Positions 17,061-25,253 of a DNA stretch of 64,000 nucleotides are shown here, in pieces. The stretch's first letter is position 1. Each line of letters opens with the position of its first letter. The DNA is from Metabacillus mangrovi (GTDB lineage Bacteria; Bacillota; Bacilli; Bacillales; Bacillaceae), in NCBI RefSeq assembly GCF_009711125.1, contig NZ_WMIB01000007.1, positions 1 to 64,000 of the forward strand, read 5' to 3'. Position numbers and translations under genes: made by a program. The notes under the pieces are model-generated. The model was not told the origin of the DNA. It worked only from the letters and a program-made list of their open reading frames with translations, and made no database searches.

Positions 17061-17169
17061 TTGTTTTCTTTCACTGATATACGAGGTCTTAAACACCCCC
17101 TTCTCCCCCGACATCCATGCCCGGTTATGGTAAGCTGGAATAGTTAGAAAACTCAGAAAGGAGAACCAC

Positions 17170-18675
17170 ATGAATAAAAAGAAACCGATTCAAATGCCAG
17201 ATACGCTAATTATCATTTTTGGAGTGGTGCTCCTTGCCTCCCTGCTCACCTACCTAATTCCAATGGGCAAGTTTGATACGGCGGAAGTGTCGTTTACGAA
17301 CAGCCAGGGCGAGGAGGAAAAGAAAACCGTTCTTGATCCGGCTACTTTCCAATACGAGACTGGCGAGGATGGAAATCCTGTCAGAGAGGGGATCCCTCTC
17401 TTTCAGTCAGGCGGAGAGACCGGCATTCTAAATTATGTGTTTGAAGGAATGGTGTCCGGGGATAAATGGGGATCAGCTGTCGGAGTTGTAGCGTTCATTC
17501 TCATCATCGGTGGTGCGTTCGGAATTATTATGCGGACGAAGGCCATTGATCAGGGCATCATGAAGGTGATTGACAAGACGAAGGGAAGCGAAGTGCTCAT
17601 CATCCCTGTCATGTTCGGGGTTTTCTCTCTCGGGGGAGCGGTTTTCGGGATGGGCGAAGAAGCGATTGCCTTTGCGCTAATTCTCGTTCCGATCATGATC
17701 CGGCTCGGCTATGACAGCATCACCGCTATCATGATTACTTATACCGCTACTCAGATTGGCTTTGCAGCTTCCTGGATGAACCCTTTCGGTGTTGCCATCG
17801 CCCAGGGAATCTCAGGAGTGCCGGTTCTTTCTGCCGCCCCTTTCCGGATTGTGATGTGGGTGGTGTTTACGTTATTCGGTCTTTGGTATACATACCGCTA
17901 TGCCTCTAAGGTAAAAAAGAGTCCGACTGCCTCTCTCGCCTATCAGTCTGATGAGCATTTCCGCAGCCAGAACGGCAAAACGAGTCTCGAGGCGAATTTT
18001 ACGGCAGGACATATGCTTGTTGTCGCGGCTCTGTTTGCAGGATTGGCCTGGATCATATGGGGAGTGGTGGCCCACGCCTATTTCATCCCTGAAATTGCAA
18101 CACAGTTTTTTGTGATCGGCCTTGCAGCAGGGATCATTGGCGTTCTGTTCAAGCTGAATAACATGAAGATTAATGATATCGCAGAAGGATTTACAGAAGG
18201 TGCGAAGGATTTGCTTCCCGCAGCCCTTGTTGTCGGTATGGCGAAAGGGATTGTACTCGTACTTGGTGGAGATTCGCCTGACTCTCCCTCTGTACTTAAC
18301 ACCATCCTTAATAATGCGGGCGGGCTTGCCGATCAGTTTCCTGCAGCGTTGTCCGCCTGGTTCATGCTTTTGTTTCAGTCGATTTTTAACTTTTTTATTG
18401 TTTCCGGATCGGGTCAGGCTGCCCTAACGATGCCACTCATGGCTCCGCTTGCGGACCTTGCCGGGGTTACCCGCCAGGTGGCAGTCATTGCCTTCCAGCT
18501 TGGTGATGGATTGACCAACATCATCGTTCCTACCTCTGCGGCCTTAATGGGAACTCTTGGAGCAGCAAGGGTCAGCTGGACCGTCTGGGTGAAGCACATA
18601 TGGAAGTTTCAAGTGATGCTTTTCCTGCTTGCCAGTACTTTCGTGCTCGCCGCTTCTTTTATGAATTTGCAGTAA
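17170..18675 (+). CDS. YfcC family basic-amino-acid/C4-type antiporter
   Basis: Membrane transporter, 501 residues with about 12-13 hydrophobic segments. It has a long extracytoplasmic loop after TM1 (about 36-105) and two hairpin-like regions (GGAVFGMGEEAIAF and GSGQAALTMPLMAPLAD) typical of the YfcC/ArcD-like, ion-transporter superfamily. Annotated relatives are putative arginine/ornithine or basic amino acid antiporters. No catabolic genes flank it, so the substrate is open. AAAGGAGA precedes the ATG. Single-gene unit. Confidence 0.87.
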   Translation: MNKKKPIQMPDTLIIIFGVVLLASLLTYLIPMGKFDTAEVSFTNSQGEEEKKTVLDPATFQYETGEDGNPVREGIPLFQSGGETGILNYVFEGMVSGDKWGSAVGVVAFILIIGGAFGIIMRTKAIDQGIMKVIDKTKGSEVLIIPVMFGVFSLGGAVFGMGEEAIAFALILVPIMIRLGYDSITAIMITYTATQIGFAASWMNPFGVAIAQGISGVPVLSAAPFRIVMWVVFTLFGLWYTYRYASKVKKSPTASLAYQSDEHFRSQNGKTSLEANFTAGHMLVVAALFAGLAWIIWGVVAHAYFIPEIATQFFVIGLAAGIIGVLFKLNNMKINDIAEGFTEGAKDLLPAALVVGMAKGIVLVLGGDSPDSPSVLNTILNNAGGLADQFPAALSAWFMLLFQSIFNFFIVSGSGQAALTMPLMAPLADLAGVTRQVAVIAFQLGDGLTNIIVPTSAALMGTLGAARVSWTVWVKHIWKFQVMLFLLASTFVLAASFMNLQ

Positions 18676-18714
18676 AAAACAGGGGTACGCGTTGTGAGCG
18701 TTCCCCTGTTTTTT
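18674..18714. terminator. Bidirectional terminator
   Basis: AAAAAACAGGGG/CCCCTGTTTTTT (18674-18685 with 18703-18714) between convergent genes. Confidence 0.92.
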
Positions 18715-18717
18715 AGA

Positions 18718-18984
18718 TTAAATAAATGCATGAATCGTAAATGCAGCAATTACGGCGATATTCCCGAAAAGGCCTGTTTTTTTCAAGTAATTGCTGTTGC
18801 TCATAACACCGGATATCACACCGATGACTGCTATGATGAGGACCGCCGCCGAAAGCATTGGGATGACAAAAAACTCATCTGTAAACCAGAAAATCGAAAG
18901 GATGAAGCCAAGCAGTGACATTAAGAAGCAAACAACTGAAAGAACCCCCTGTTTGTTGAGCTGTGCCGTCCGTTTTGTTTTCAT
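18718..18984 (-). CDS. Small membrane protein, 88 aa
   Basis: Hypothetical protein with three predicted membrane segments (about 13-33, 38-60, 68-86) and a basic N-terminus MKTKRTAQLNK. No family recognised. Its ATG overlaps the stop of the OsmC gene as ATGA, so the two are translationally coupled; the link to peroxide or osmotic stress is only by context. Confidence 0.7.
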   Translation of the reverse strand: MKTKRTAQLNKQGVLSVVCFLMSLLGFILSIFWFTDEFFVIPMLSAAVLIIAVIGVISGVMSNSNYLKKTGLFGNIAVIAAFTIHAFI

Positions 18985-19367
18985 GTGCCGATCAGCTCAA
19001 ACGTTTCAGATATTTCGATGCTTCCTTCAACCGAGCGGACCATTGAGCAATTTTTCCGGGTCAGCTCCATCGCTTTTGATATGGCATCCTGCTTTAAGCC
19101 TTTCCCCTTGATTTTGAAATGGACGTGAATACTTTCGATTTTGTTTGCTTCCTCTTCATTGCGGACTGCATCAGCTTCAATCTCTATATTCTCAATGTCC
19201 ATCCGCTTTTTCTCAAGAATTTTCCGCAGGACCCCTCCGCTGCATACGGCAATGGAGGATACCATCAGCTGGTACGGCCTGAACCCGTACTGTTCGTCTC
19301 CTGATACAGTCAATGTTCCGAATTCCAAGCCTGTTTCAAACCCGTTTTCTGTCATTTTAAAATTCAT
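18981..19367 (-). CDS. OsmC family protein
   Basis: A 128-residue OsmC/YhfA-like protein. The single conserved cysteine is in SSIAVCSGGVLRKIL, and the second usual cysteine is KNCSMVRSV near the C-terminus. Together they form the thiol pair of OsmC/Ohr-type hydroperoxide reductases. The full Ohr arginine signature is not obvious, so I call it OsmC-like only. GGAGG lies upstream. A GGGTAA hexamer (minus strand, 19392-19397) resembles a sigma-B minus-10 but its minus-35 is poor. Coupled to a small membrane protein downstream. Confidence 0.87.
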   Translation of the reverse strand: MNFKMTENGFETGLEFGTLTVSGDEQYGFRPYQLMVSSIAVCSGGVLRKILEKKRMDIENIEIEADAVRNEEEANKIESIHVHFKIKGKGLKQDAISKAMELTRKNCSMVRSVEGSIEISETFELIGT

Positions 19368-19484
19368 CTTCGTCCCTCCTCTTCTCTCCTGTTACCCTTT
19401 TTTCATTCCAGCGAAAATGTGTTGCCCGAAAAAGGCTGCGGTGATACGCTAAAAAAAGTGACTACATTTACAGCGGGGTTTTAT

Positions 19485-20645
19485 ATGAACAAAGTGCGTT
19501 TTGCGATTCTTATCAGTATTGTTGCCGTTTCAGGGTTTTCCCAAGGCATGCTCCTCCCGGTTATCGCCATCCTGTTTGAGCAGCAGGGCTACCCGTCCTC
19601 ACTGAACGGACTTCACGCGACCGGCTTGTACATCGGAGTATTGCTCGCCTCCCCTTTTATGGAAAAGCCGCTTCAAAAGCTTGGGTATAAAAAACTTATC
19701 CTCATCGGCGGTTTTCTTGTGCTTGCCAGTCTTTTTGCTTTTCCGGTCCTTCAATCGTTCTGGATCTGGTTTGTTCTGAGGCTCCTTGTTGGAATCGGAG
19801 ACCATATGCTCCATTTTTCCACACAAACTTGGATTACCTCCCTTTCTTCCAATGAAACGAGAGGAAGAAACATTTCGCTGTACGGTCTTTGCTTCGGCCT
19901 TGGATTTGCGGCGGGTCCTTTGCTGACGGGTCTTGCAGAAACCGATCCGAATCTGCCGTTTATCATCAGCGGGTCCATCAGCCTGGTAATCTGGGGCTTT
20001 GCCTTCTTGCTGCGAAACGAATTTCCGGAGCAGACCGTAACAGGTGCAGCGGGAAGCACCGGCCGTTTTAAGGAGGCCTGGAAGCTGTCGTGGATCGCGT
20101 TCCTGCCTCCGTTCATCTATGGATTTCTTGAATCCTCCCTTAACGGGAACTATCCGGTCTATGCATTGAGACAGGGACTTACAGCCGAACATATCGCCTT
20201 GCTGCTTCCTGCCTTTGCCGTCGGCGGAATCCTGTTTCAGCTTCCGCTTGGCGTTATGAGCGATAAATTCGGGCGCAGCCGGATTATCCCGGCTGTACTG
20301 CTCGCAGGCCTTGTCTTCTTTTTTGCTGCGAGCTTTACACCATCCTTTCCCATGCTGCTCATCTTCTTTTTCGCAGCAGGGATGGCCCTCGGCTCTACTT
20401 TTTCCCTCGGCCTTACCTATATGGCCGATCTGCTGCCAAAGCATTTGCTTCCCGCGGGAAACCTGCTCTGCGGCATCTGCTTCAGCATCGGCAGCATAAG
20501 CGGTCCTGTCATCGGCGGACTCTACATGCAGTATATACCCGGAAGCAGCTTTTTTCATATCATCTCTTTTCTGCTTCTCGCTGTCCTTCTTCTTTTTATT
20601 TCTTACGGAAGAGGACAGGAAAAGACAGCCGCCTGCAAACAATAG
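19485..20645 (+). CDS. MFS transporter, YfkF-like position
   Basis: Major facilitator protein of 386 residues with 12 hydrophobic segments. The loop 2-3 motif is degenerate (EKPLQKLGYKK); the loop 8-9 motif is clearer (GVMSDKFGRSRI). The ATG at 19485 starts MNKVRFAILIS; the ribosome site (CGGGG) is weak, and an in-frame ATG at 19419 adds a hydrophilic leader. It occupies the slot of yfkF in B. subtilis, next to chaA and yfkH. Substrate unknown, probably a drug or metabolite exporter. Confidence 0.85.
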   Translation: MNKVRFAILISIVAVSGFSQGMLLPVIAILFEQQGYPSSLNGLHATGLYIGVLLASPFMEKPLQKLGYKKLILIGGFLVLASLFAFPVLQSFWIWFVLRLLVGIGDHMLHFSTQTWITSLSSNETRGRNISLYGLCFGLGFAAGPLLTGLAETDPNLPFIISGSISLVIWGFAFLLRNEFPEQTVTGAAGSTGRFKEAWKLSWIAFLPPFIYGFLESSLNGNYPVYALRQGLTAEHIALLLPAFAVGGILFQLPLGVMSDKFGRSRIIPAVLLAGLVFFFAASFTPSFPMLLIFFFAAGMALGSTFSLGLTYMADLLPKHLLPAGNLLCGICFSIGSISGPVIGGLYMQYIPGSSFFHIISFLLLAVLLLFISYGRGQEKTAACKQ

Positions 20646-20661
20646 GCGGCTGTTTTTTTTG
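20621..20661 (+). terminator. Terminator overlapping the MFS gene end
   Basis: ACAGCCGCCT/AGGCGGCTGT (20625-20634 with 20644-20653) plus eight T. Confidence 0.92.
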
Positions 20662-20762
20662 AGAAAAACTTTCAGAAAATTGTTGAACCTTTCTTTCACT
20701 CTGTTATATAATACAACTAACAAATAAAATCTGTATCATAACAAAAAAGGAGAGTGTTGAAA

Positions 20763-20909
20763 ATGAGCAGACAGGAACGGAAAAACATGGTGGAATACAT
20801 TGCAGCAATGAAAGAATTGGACAGAGAAATGTTTATGTACATGACCGATGATGAAATTGAGCACATTTACACGAGCGTCTATAGCCGCAGCATGGCGCTT
20901 GGAGAGTAA
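20763..20909 (+). CDS. Small protein, 48 aa (BH0509-like)
   Basis: Begins MSRQERKNMVEYI, contains MTDDEIEHIY and ends SMALGE. AAGGAGAG lies ten bases before the ATG and a strong terminator follows the stop, so this is a genuine small gene. The start and the middle 'MTDDEIEHIY' block resemble an uncharacterised small family named after BH0509 of alkaliphilic Bacillus. It is helical, soluble and amphipathic. Function unknown. Confidence 0.75.
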   Translation: MSRQERKNMVEYIAAMKELDREMFMYMTDDEIEHIYTSVYSRSMALGE

Positions 20910-20919
20910 ATCGTTCAAA

Positions 20920-20977
20920 AAAAGAACGGATTTGTGGCCGCTTACAGTTTTAAGCGGACTCCAGATCCGTTCTTTTA
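20920..20977 (+). terminator. Terminator of the 48-aa gene
   Basis: AAAAGAACGGAT/ATCCGTTCTTTT (20920-20931 with 20965-20976), with an inner GGCCGCTTA/TAAGCGG pair. Confidence 0.85.
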
Positions 20978-21000
20978 GTTCTAACAATTTCACAGCATAA

Positions 21001-21034
21001 AAAAAATCACCCGATCAATGGAGGGTGATTTTTT
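21001..21034 (-). terminator. Terminator touching the 45-aa gene stop
   Basis: AAAAAATCACCC/GGGTGATTTTTT (21001-21012 with 21023-21034). The 3' arm overlaps the stop codon of the minus-strand gene at 21033. Confidence 0.88.
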
Positions 21035-21170
21035 ATGGTTTCAAAGCGACCAGGTTTTTTGTTTCATCTGACCATTCTGTGCGTGATTTTGTAATTTCAA
21101 TTCTCATGCCTAATTTCTTATACTTCTCGACAAACGCTTCCAGCCTTTTTAACCTGTTCCCTGTCTTCAT
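21033..21170 (-). CDS. Small basic protein, 45 aa
   Basis: Reads MKTGNRLKRLEAFVEKYKKL and continues to VALKP. GGAGAGG lies eight bases before the ATG and an intrinsic terminator overlaps the stop, making it a self-contained gene. The N-terminal half is an amphipathic basic helix. I do not recognise a family. Upstream (21171-21454) I see no further gene; a short GTG frame on the plus strand (about 21206) has no ribosome site. Confidence 0.7.
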   Translation of the reverse strand: MKTGNRLKRLEAFVEKYKKLGMRIEITKSRTEWSDETKNLVALKP

Positions 21171-21454
21171 AAATTGATCGCCTCTCCATTCACTGTAGAT
21201 TTCCGTGACCTATGCGGAAGACTTAGCTGAAACTGCATGGAATGCCGTTCCGCTGCTCAAAGCTGCGGCTGTCTAATTTTAACCTTACTCATTTATCCCA
21301 TTTTTGTCCAGATGCTTTCGTCTGAACTTTTTATGACATTTCAGCTGCCTTCATCTACTCTACGTATACCCGGTTCAGTGCATTTTAGACGTCTTTTTCT
21401 CAATTAATGTGCTCAATCTCATTATAGAACAAACGTTCTCTCATGTAAACCGTC

Positions 21455-21486
21455 TAAAAAAGCTGATCCGCAAGGGATCAGCTTTG
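21455..21486 (-). terminator. Terminator of the 35-aa gene
   Basis: AAAGCTGATCC/GGATCAGCTTT (21459-21469 with 21475-21485), with a T run on the minus strand. Confidence 0.88.
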
Positions 21487-21492
21487 TCTGTA

Positions 21493-21600
21493 TTAGTGGT
21501 ATCCGTTTTGGCCGTTTGCACTGCCGCTTGTTTTATGGGACGGCTTTTGTTTGGAATTTTGCTTGTTGTGGCTTCCGCCTTTTTTCGTATGCTTTGCCAT
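21493..21600 (-). CDS. Very small His/Gln/Ser-rich basic protein, 35 aa
   Basis: Starts MAKHTKKGGSHNKQNSK and ends GSANGQNGYH. It has no hydrophobic residues to speak of. GGAGGG lies seven bases before the ATG at 21600, a better fit than the ATG at 21606, and a terminator follows. Composition and size recall minor small acid-soluble spore proteins and other spore-associated peptides, but I cannot assign a family. Lies directly downstream of yfkH on the same strand. Confidence 0.65.
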   Translation of the reverse strand: MAKHTKKGGSHNKQNSKQKPSHKTSGSANGQNGYH

Positions 21601-21658
21601 GCTCATTCCCTCCCTCGCCTGAAGCATCTGCTTCTTTTTTAGGATGGCCGGCAGCTGT

Positions 21659-22486
21659 CTACTTATCCCCTTTTCTTTTTACCAGCAGCGCATTGAGCTC
21701 TCCGCTCATAATGATGATCATGCCGGTCATGTAAAACCAGATCATCAAGACGATGATGCCGCCAATGCTCCCGTAAGTTGCACTGTAATTGCCAAAATTG
21801 CTGACATAGTAAGAAAAAAGGTAGGAAACCGCGATCCAGCCAACCGCAGCGAACAGGGCTCCGGGAAACGCGTCCCGCCATTTCATCCGTTTATTGGGCG
21901 CCCACTTATGAAGCAGGATGAAAATCATAAAAATAATAACTGCACTTGCCGCCCAGCGAATGACGTTCCACACTGTAAAAAACAGTCCGGGAATCCCAAA
22001 GGATTCAAAAATGAACATGCCAATTTCCTGACCGAATACTGGAAAAAGAAGCGCAATAATAATTACTGCCATCATGACGATCGCAAGTAAGATCGCAAGA
22101 AGCCTTGATTTCAGAAAGGAGCGGCTTTCTGTTACCTCGAACGCTTTATTGAATGCTCTCATTATGGAATCGATCCCATTTGAAGCAGACCATACGGCAG
22201 CCAGAATCCCGAAGGCAAACAGCAGTCCCTGCTCCTGATTCATGAGCTGATACAAGGCATTTTCCATAATGAGAATGGTGTCAGCCGGTGCGTACTGACG
22301 GATAAATTTCAGCAAATCTTCAATGGACAGCGGGATAAAAGTGATCAGAGCAATCAGGGCGATCATGAAAGGGAACAGTGACAGCAGAAAGAAATAAGCC
22401 AGCTCCGCCGACAAGCCGGCTACTTCATCCCTTGAAAATCTTTTAAGCCATTCAATGATGATGTTGGGTTGTTTTTTGCGTGTCAC
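21659..22486 (-). CDS. yfkH: YihY/BrkB family membrane protein (YfkH)
   Basis: Integral membrane protein of 275 residues with six hydrophobic segments. The N-terminal RFSRDEVAGLSAELAYFFLLSLFPF is the family hallmark; the C-terminal half has YFLSYYVSNFGNYSATYGSIGG-type spacing. Formerly annotated ribonuclease BN; the real role is unknown. A GTG start follows GGGGCTGA. Part of a yfkJ-yfkI-yfkH run, as in B. subtilis, where these genes belong to the general stress response. Confidence 0.88.
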   Translation of the reverse strand: MTRKKQPNIIIEWLKRFSRDEVAGLSAELAYFFLLSLFPFMIALIALITFIPLSIEDLLKFIRQYAPADTILIMENALYQLMNQEQGLLFAFGILAAVWSASNGIDSIMRAFNKAFEVTESRSFLKSRLLAILLAIVMMAVIIIALLFPVFGQEIGMFIFESFGIPGLFFTVWNVIRWAASAVIIFMIFILLHKWAPNKRMKWRDAFPGALFAAVGWIAVSYLFSYYVSNFGNYSATYGSIGGIIVLMIWFYMTGMIIIMSGELNALLVKRKGDK

Positions 22487-22502
22487 GTTCTCAGCCCCTG
22501 CA

Positions 22503-22832
22503 TTAATCCGGTTTTATCGAAGAAAGACGCTCCTTTGCATCTTTTATAGCTCCAAGTACAACTGGAGTCGTCTCTTTCAGTTCATTGACCTTCTCGTTCA
22601 CAAACCGCAAATCATCCGTAACATGCTGCACAACATGTTTCGCATCGTTCAGCTTCGTTTTCAAGTCATCTGACAGAACAGATGGGTTGCGGAAATAATA
22701 CTCTGCCATGCCGCCGAGCTCCTTCGCCTCCTGGATCACAGACTCCCTCGTCGGCTTATGAAACATTGAAATAATGAAACCTGCCGCTGCCCCTAAACAT
22801 ACATTCCGCAAAAGGATATTCTTCTCACTCAT
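22503..22832 (-). CDS. yfkI: YtxH-like stress protein (YfkI position)
   Basis: A 109-residue protein. It has a short N-terminal hydrophobic segment (about 6-22, RNVCLGAAAGFIISMF) and a long amphipathic helical region with repeated V-x-x-L patterns, like YtxH/LEA-like stress proteins. AAAGGGG precedes the ATG. It sits between yfkJ and yfkH exactly as yfkI does in B. subtilis. Function unknown; membrane-associated. Confidence 0.78.
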   Translation of the reverse strand: MSEKNILLRNVCLGAAAGFIISMFHKPTRESVIQEAKELGGMAEYYFRNPSVLSDDLKTKLNDAKHVVQHVTDDLRFVNEKVNELKETTPVVLGAIKDAKERLSSIKPD

Positions 22833-22862
22833 TTAGCATGCCCCTTTTCGTTAAAATTTGGT

Positions 22863-23333
22863 CTAGAAATGTTCGTTGTGCCTGATTTCTTCAAGCAGTC
22901 CCTTGCAGCCTTTTGCCACAAGATCATATACCTCATCAAAATTACCAGTATAGTAAGGGTCCGGAACATCCAGGAAATCCGCCTCTGGAACATAATCGAG
23001 CAGTCTCCCGATATGCCCGGTCTGATCGTAACCGGCCATCCGTCTGACATTTCCGAGATTTTCGGCATCCATGCAGATGATGTAGTCAAACTTGGATAAA
23101 TCCTCTTTGATCACCTGTCTCGCGGCCATCCCTTCGAAACTGATCTTATTCCGGGTCAAAATGTCTCTTGTGCCCTCATGAGGAACCCTGCCAATGTGCC
23201 AGTCCCCCGTCCCGGCAGAATCTGCCGAAATTTTTCCTTCAAGTCCTTCATCCTTCACCATTCCTCTGAAAACAGCCTCCGCCATAGGAGAACGGCAAAT
23301 GTTTCCGAGGCATACAAACAGCACATGTATCAA
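22863..23333 (-). CDS. yfkJ: Low-molecular-weight protein tyrosine phosphatase (YfkJ)
   Basis: LMW-PTP of 156 residues. Catalytic P-loop VCLGNICRS with nucleophile C8 and R14; general acid in DVPDPYYTG near residue 121. A TTG start has GGAGG eight bases upstream. YfkJ of B. subtilis dephosphorylates phosphotyrosine and belongs to the stress regulon; more recently this group was also linked to arginine phosphatase relatives (YwlE), but the Ile in the P-loop favours tyrosine. First of the yfkJIH run; a GNAT gene lies 61 bp upstream on the same strand. Confidence 0.92.
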   Translation of the reverse strand: MIHVLFVCLGNICRSPMAEAVFRGMVKDEGLEGKISADSAGTGDWHIGRVPHEGTRDILTRNKISFEGMAARQVIKEDLSKFDYIICMDAENLGNVRRMAGYDQTGHIGRLLDYVPEADFLDVPDPYYTGNFDEVYDLVAKGCKGLLEEIRHNEHF

Positions 23334-23394
23334 TGAGCAGCCTCCTTAAAGCGTATTTCGCTACTCAAAACTTTACCTCAACTTTTAAAAAGAA

Positions 23395-23838
23395 TCAAAA
23401 ACTGTGCGAGTAAACGTAAAAATCTTCATTCCGCTTATAGCCGTTTTTCTCATACAGCCTCTGTGCGCCTCTGTTATCGGCGGCAGTCTCAAGAGTAATA
23501 TAAGCCGCTTCTGTCTCTTTGCACCAATCAGCAGCCTGGTCCAGCAGCTGCTGCCCCGCTCCCAGCTTCCGGAACGGTTCTGACACAAACAAATCATTCA
23601 AAAGCCAGGCACGCTTCATCCCGACCGATGTGAAGATAGGATAAAGCTGCACAAAGCCGGCCATTTGTCCGTCTTCTGTTTCTGCGCAGAAAACCACAGA
23701 CTCTTCTTTTTCAATCCGTTCCCGGATAAACCGTTCCGCACCCTCCGGATCAGGGGTCTGTCTGTAAAAAATGCGGTACTCATTAAATAGTATGCCAACT
23801 GCTTCGGCATTCTCCGTTCCAGCTCTGTAAACGTTCAT
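23395..23838 (-). CDS. GNAT family N-acetyltransferase
   Basis: Acetyltransferase of 147 residues with the full GNAT fold signature: LLNDLFVSEPFRKLGAGQQL holds the acetyl-CoA loop (R-K-L-G-A-G), followed by AAYITLETAADNRGAQRLYEKNGY. AAGGAG precedes the ATG. Probably co-transcribed with yfkJ 61 bp downstream. Substrate unknown. Confidence 0.88.
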   Translation of the reverse strand: MNVYRAGTENAEAVGILFNEYRIFYRQTPDPEGAERFIRERIEKEESVVFCAETEDGQMAGFVQLYPIFTSVGMKRAWLLNDLFVSEPFRKLGAGQQLLDQAADWCKETEAAYITLETAADNRGAQRLYEKNGYKRNEDFYVYSHSF

Positions 23839-23936
23839 ACTCCCAGCTCCTTCTCCCTATAAATTTAGACATCCCGCCTATCTTTTCCTTCTCTATGGTA
23901 CAATAAGAAAAACATCCGCCAGAAAGGAAGAGCCCT

Positions 23937-24158
23937 TTGAACCTGACTGAAAAATCACCCGAAAATGTACAATATATGATCGACCAGATTACAACGAAGC
24001 TCAGAATGATCAACATCGGAGCCATCAAACCCGACCATTTTGACAGCGAAATGTACACCGAACTGAAAGAGCTTTACGACTATGTGATGAAAAAAGACAA
24101 CTTCAGCCCAAGCGAAATGCAATCCATTACCGAAGAATTGGGACAGCTCAAGAAATAA
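23937..24158 (+). CDS. yfkK: DUF1128 family protein (YfkK)
   Basis: A 73-residue helical protein, clearly the YfkK/DUF1128 family (SPENVQYMI, then KPDHFD and ITEELGQLKK). A TTG start has AGAAAGGAAG ahead; no in-frame ATG gives the full conserved N-terminus. Function unknown. It sits opposite yfkJ as in B. subtilis. Confidence 0.87.
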   Translation: MNLTEKSPENVQYMIDQITTKLRMINIGAIKPDHFDSEMYTELKELYDYVMKKDNFSPSEMQSITEELGQLKK

Positions 24159-24214
24159 CCAGCCGGTATCGGCAGCCCTCCTCCTGAATATAATCAGGCA
24201 AAGGAGGAATGCCC

Positions 24215-24400
24215 ATGCTCACCAACTGGTGGCTCTTCACCGCCGCTCTGTTCCTGTTCCTCATCGCCGCCATCTTCCTGATCTTTTTTGCCCTGAAAAC
24301 CGGCATCCAAACCGAAGATGCCAGACGAATCGATGAACTGGAAGAAGCCGGGGAAGATTCAGATCCCTCTTCAGCAACACCAAAAACGCCCGTGGAATAA
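24215..24400 (+). CDS. Single-pass membrane protein, 61 aa
   Basis: Begins MLTNWWLFTAALFLFL: one N-terminal membrane helix (about 5-27) and an acidic cytosolic tail rich in Glu, Asp and Ser. GGAGG is seven bases before the ATG at 24215, against one base for the ATG at 24209, which decides the start. A terminator overlaps the stop. No family recognised. Confidence 0.72.
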   Translation: MLTNWWLFTAALFLFLIAAIFLIFFALKTGIQTEDARRIDELEEAGEDSDPSSATPKTPVE

Positions 24401-24413
24401 GCGGGCGTTTTTC
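24382..24413 (+). terminator. Terminator of the 61-aa gene
   Basis: AAAAACGCCCG/CGGGCGTTTTT (24382-24392 with 24402-24412), covering the stop codon. Confidence 0.88.
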
Positions 24414-24460
24414 GTTTATTTGATTGCCGCGTACACGTTGATTCCTGCTCTCTGAATAAA

Positions 24461-24492
24461 TAAGGCTGTGCCATCCGGCACAGCCTTCCTTC
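24461..24492 (-). terminator. Terminator of yfkM
   Basis: AAGGCTGTGCC/GGCACAGCCTT (24462-24472 with 24477-24487), with an AT-rich tail on the minus strand. Confidence 0.82.
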
Positions 24493-24495
24493 CAT

Positions 24496-25011
24496 TTATT
24501 GAAGAAGCTTCAGTGCTTCACGGTTGAATGCCGGAATGTCATCAGGCTGGCGGCTTGTTACGAGCTGGCCGCCGCATACGACTACTTCCTCGTCTTTGAA
24601 GCTGACTCCAGCATACTCCATATCCACGCGGATCGATTTAAATCCTGTAGCCGTTCTGCCTTCAAGTGCTTTTGCCGTAATCAGCAGCTGAGGCCCATGG
24701 CAGATCGCAAATACCGGTTTTTTGTCATCCATGAAGGACTTGGAGAATTGCACGAAGCGGTCATCCGCACGAAGCTGGTCCGGTGAGAATCCGCCCGGGA
24801 GCAGCAATGCGTCAAAATCACTCGGGCTGACTTCATCAATTGATGCATCGGCCGTTACCGTGGCTTCCCCCTGTTTGCCCTTTAGTTCCTTGCCTTTTTC
24901 CATCTCAATCACAGTCAGTTCATGGCCTTCTTCTTTAAAGGCTTTCGCAGGATCTGTGTACTCCACATCTTCAAAATCGTTTGTCATTAAAACAGCAATT
25001 TTTTTTCCCAT
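24496..25011 (-). CDS. yfkM: DJ-1/PfpI family general stress protein 18 (YfkM)
   Basis: PfpI/DJ-1 superfamily protein of 171 residues. The nucleophile elbow is AICHGPQ with C104 and H105, with LLLPGGFSPD upstream. It matches B. subtilis YfkM (GSP18). Relatives act as proteases, glyoxalases or deglycases; which applies here is unknown. TTTGGAGG precedes the ATG. A good sigma-B-type promoter lies 37 bp upstream (25048-25072), consistent with general stress control. Confidence 0.9.
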   Translation of the reverse strand: MGKKIAVLMTNDFEDVEYTDPAKAFKEEGHELTVIEMEKGKELKGKQGEATVTADASIDEVSPSDFDALLLPGGFSPDQLRADDRFVQFSKSFMDDKKPVFAICHGPQLLITAKALEGRTATGFKSIRVDMEYAGVSFKDEEVVVCGGQLVTSRQPDDIPAFNREALKLLQ

Positions 25012-25047
25012 CGTATAAAACCTCCAAAGTAATAGTCTACTTAAAAT

Positions 25048-25072
25048 TTACCCGGTTACGGTTTATGCAAAC
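25048..25072 (-). promoter_or_regulatory. Sigma-B-type promoter of yfkM
   Basis: On the minus strand: minus-35 GTTTGC (25072-25067), 13-bp spacer, minus-10 GGGTAA (25053-25048). This fits the sigma-B consensus GTTTAA-N13-15-GGGTAA/T and the stress role of yfkM. Confidence 0.72.
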
Positions 25073-25253
25073 CTGCCAGTCTGTTTTAATGGGCTGAATA
25101 TGTAAAACCGGTAAAGCAGGCCTGTCCGTTATACTCGCGTCATTCATACATATAACGAGCGGCCGGTGGGATAAGTTCAGGTGCAGCCAGCACTTTTGTG
25201 GGGATAACGGTTTCGGTGCTCAAGCCCGCCATTTTGGCGAAATAGCTGCCGTT

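Noticed and set aside
19599-20723. 374-codon minus-strand frame opposite the MFS gene
   Set aside because: Highly basic, Lys/Arg/Asp-rich composition typical of the antisense of a membrane protein; the MFS gene on the other strand is clear.
21206-21276. Short plus-strand GTG frame (23 codons)
   Set aside because: No ribosome binding site and no conservation evidence; could be a decayed fragment but cannot be supported.
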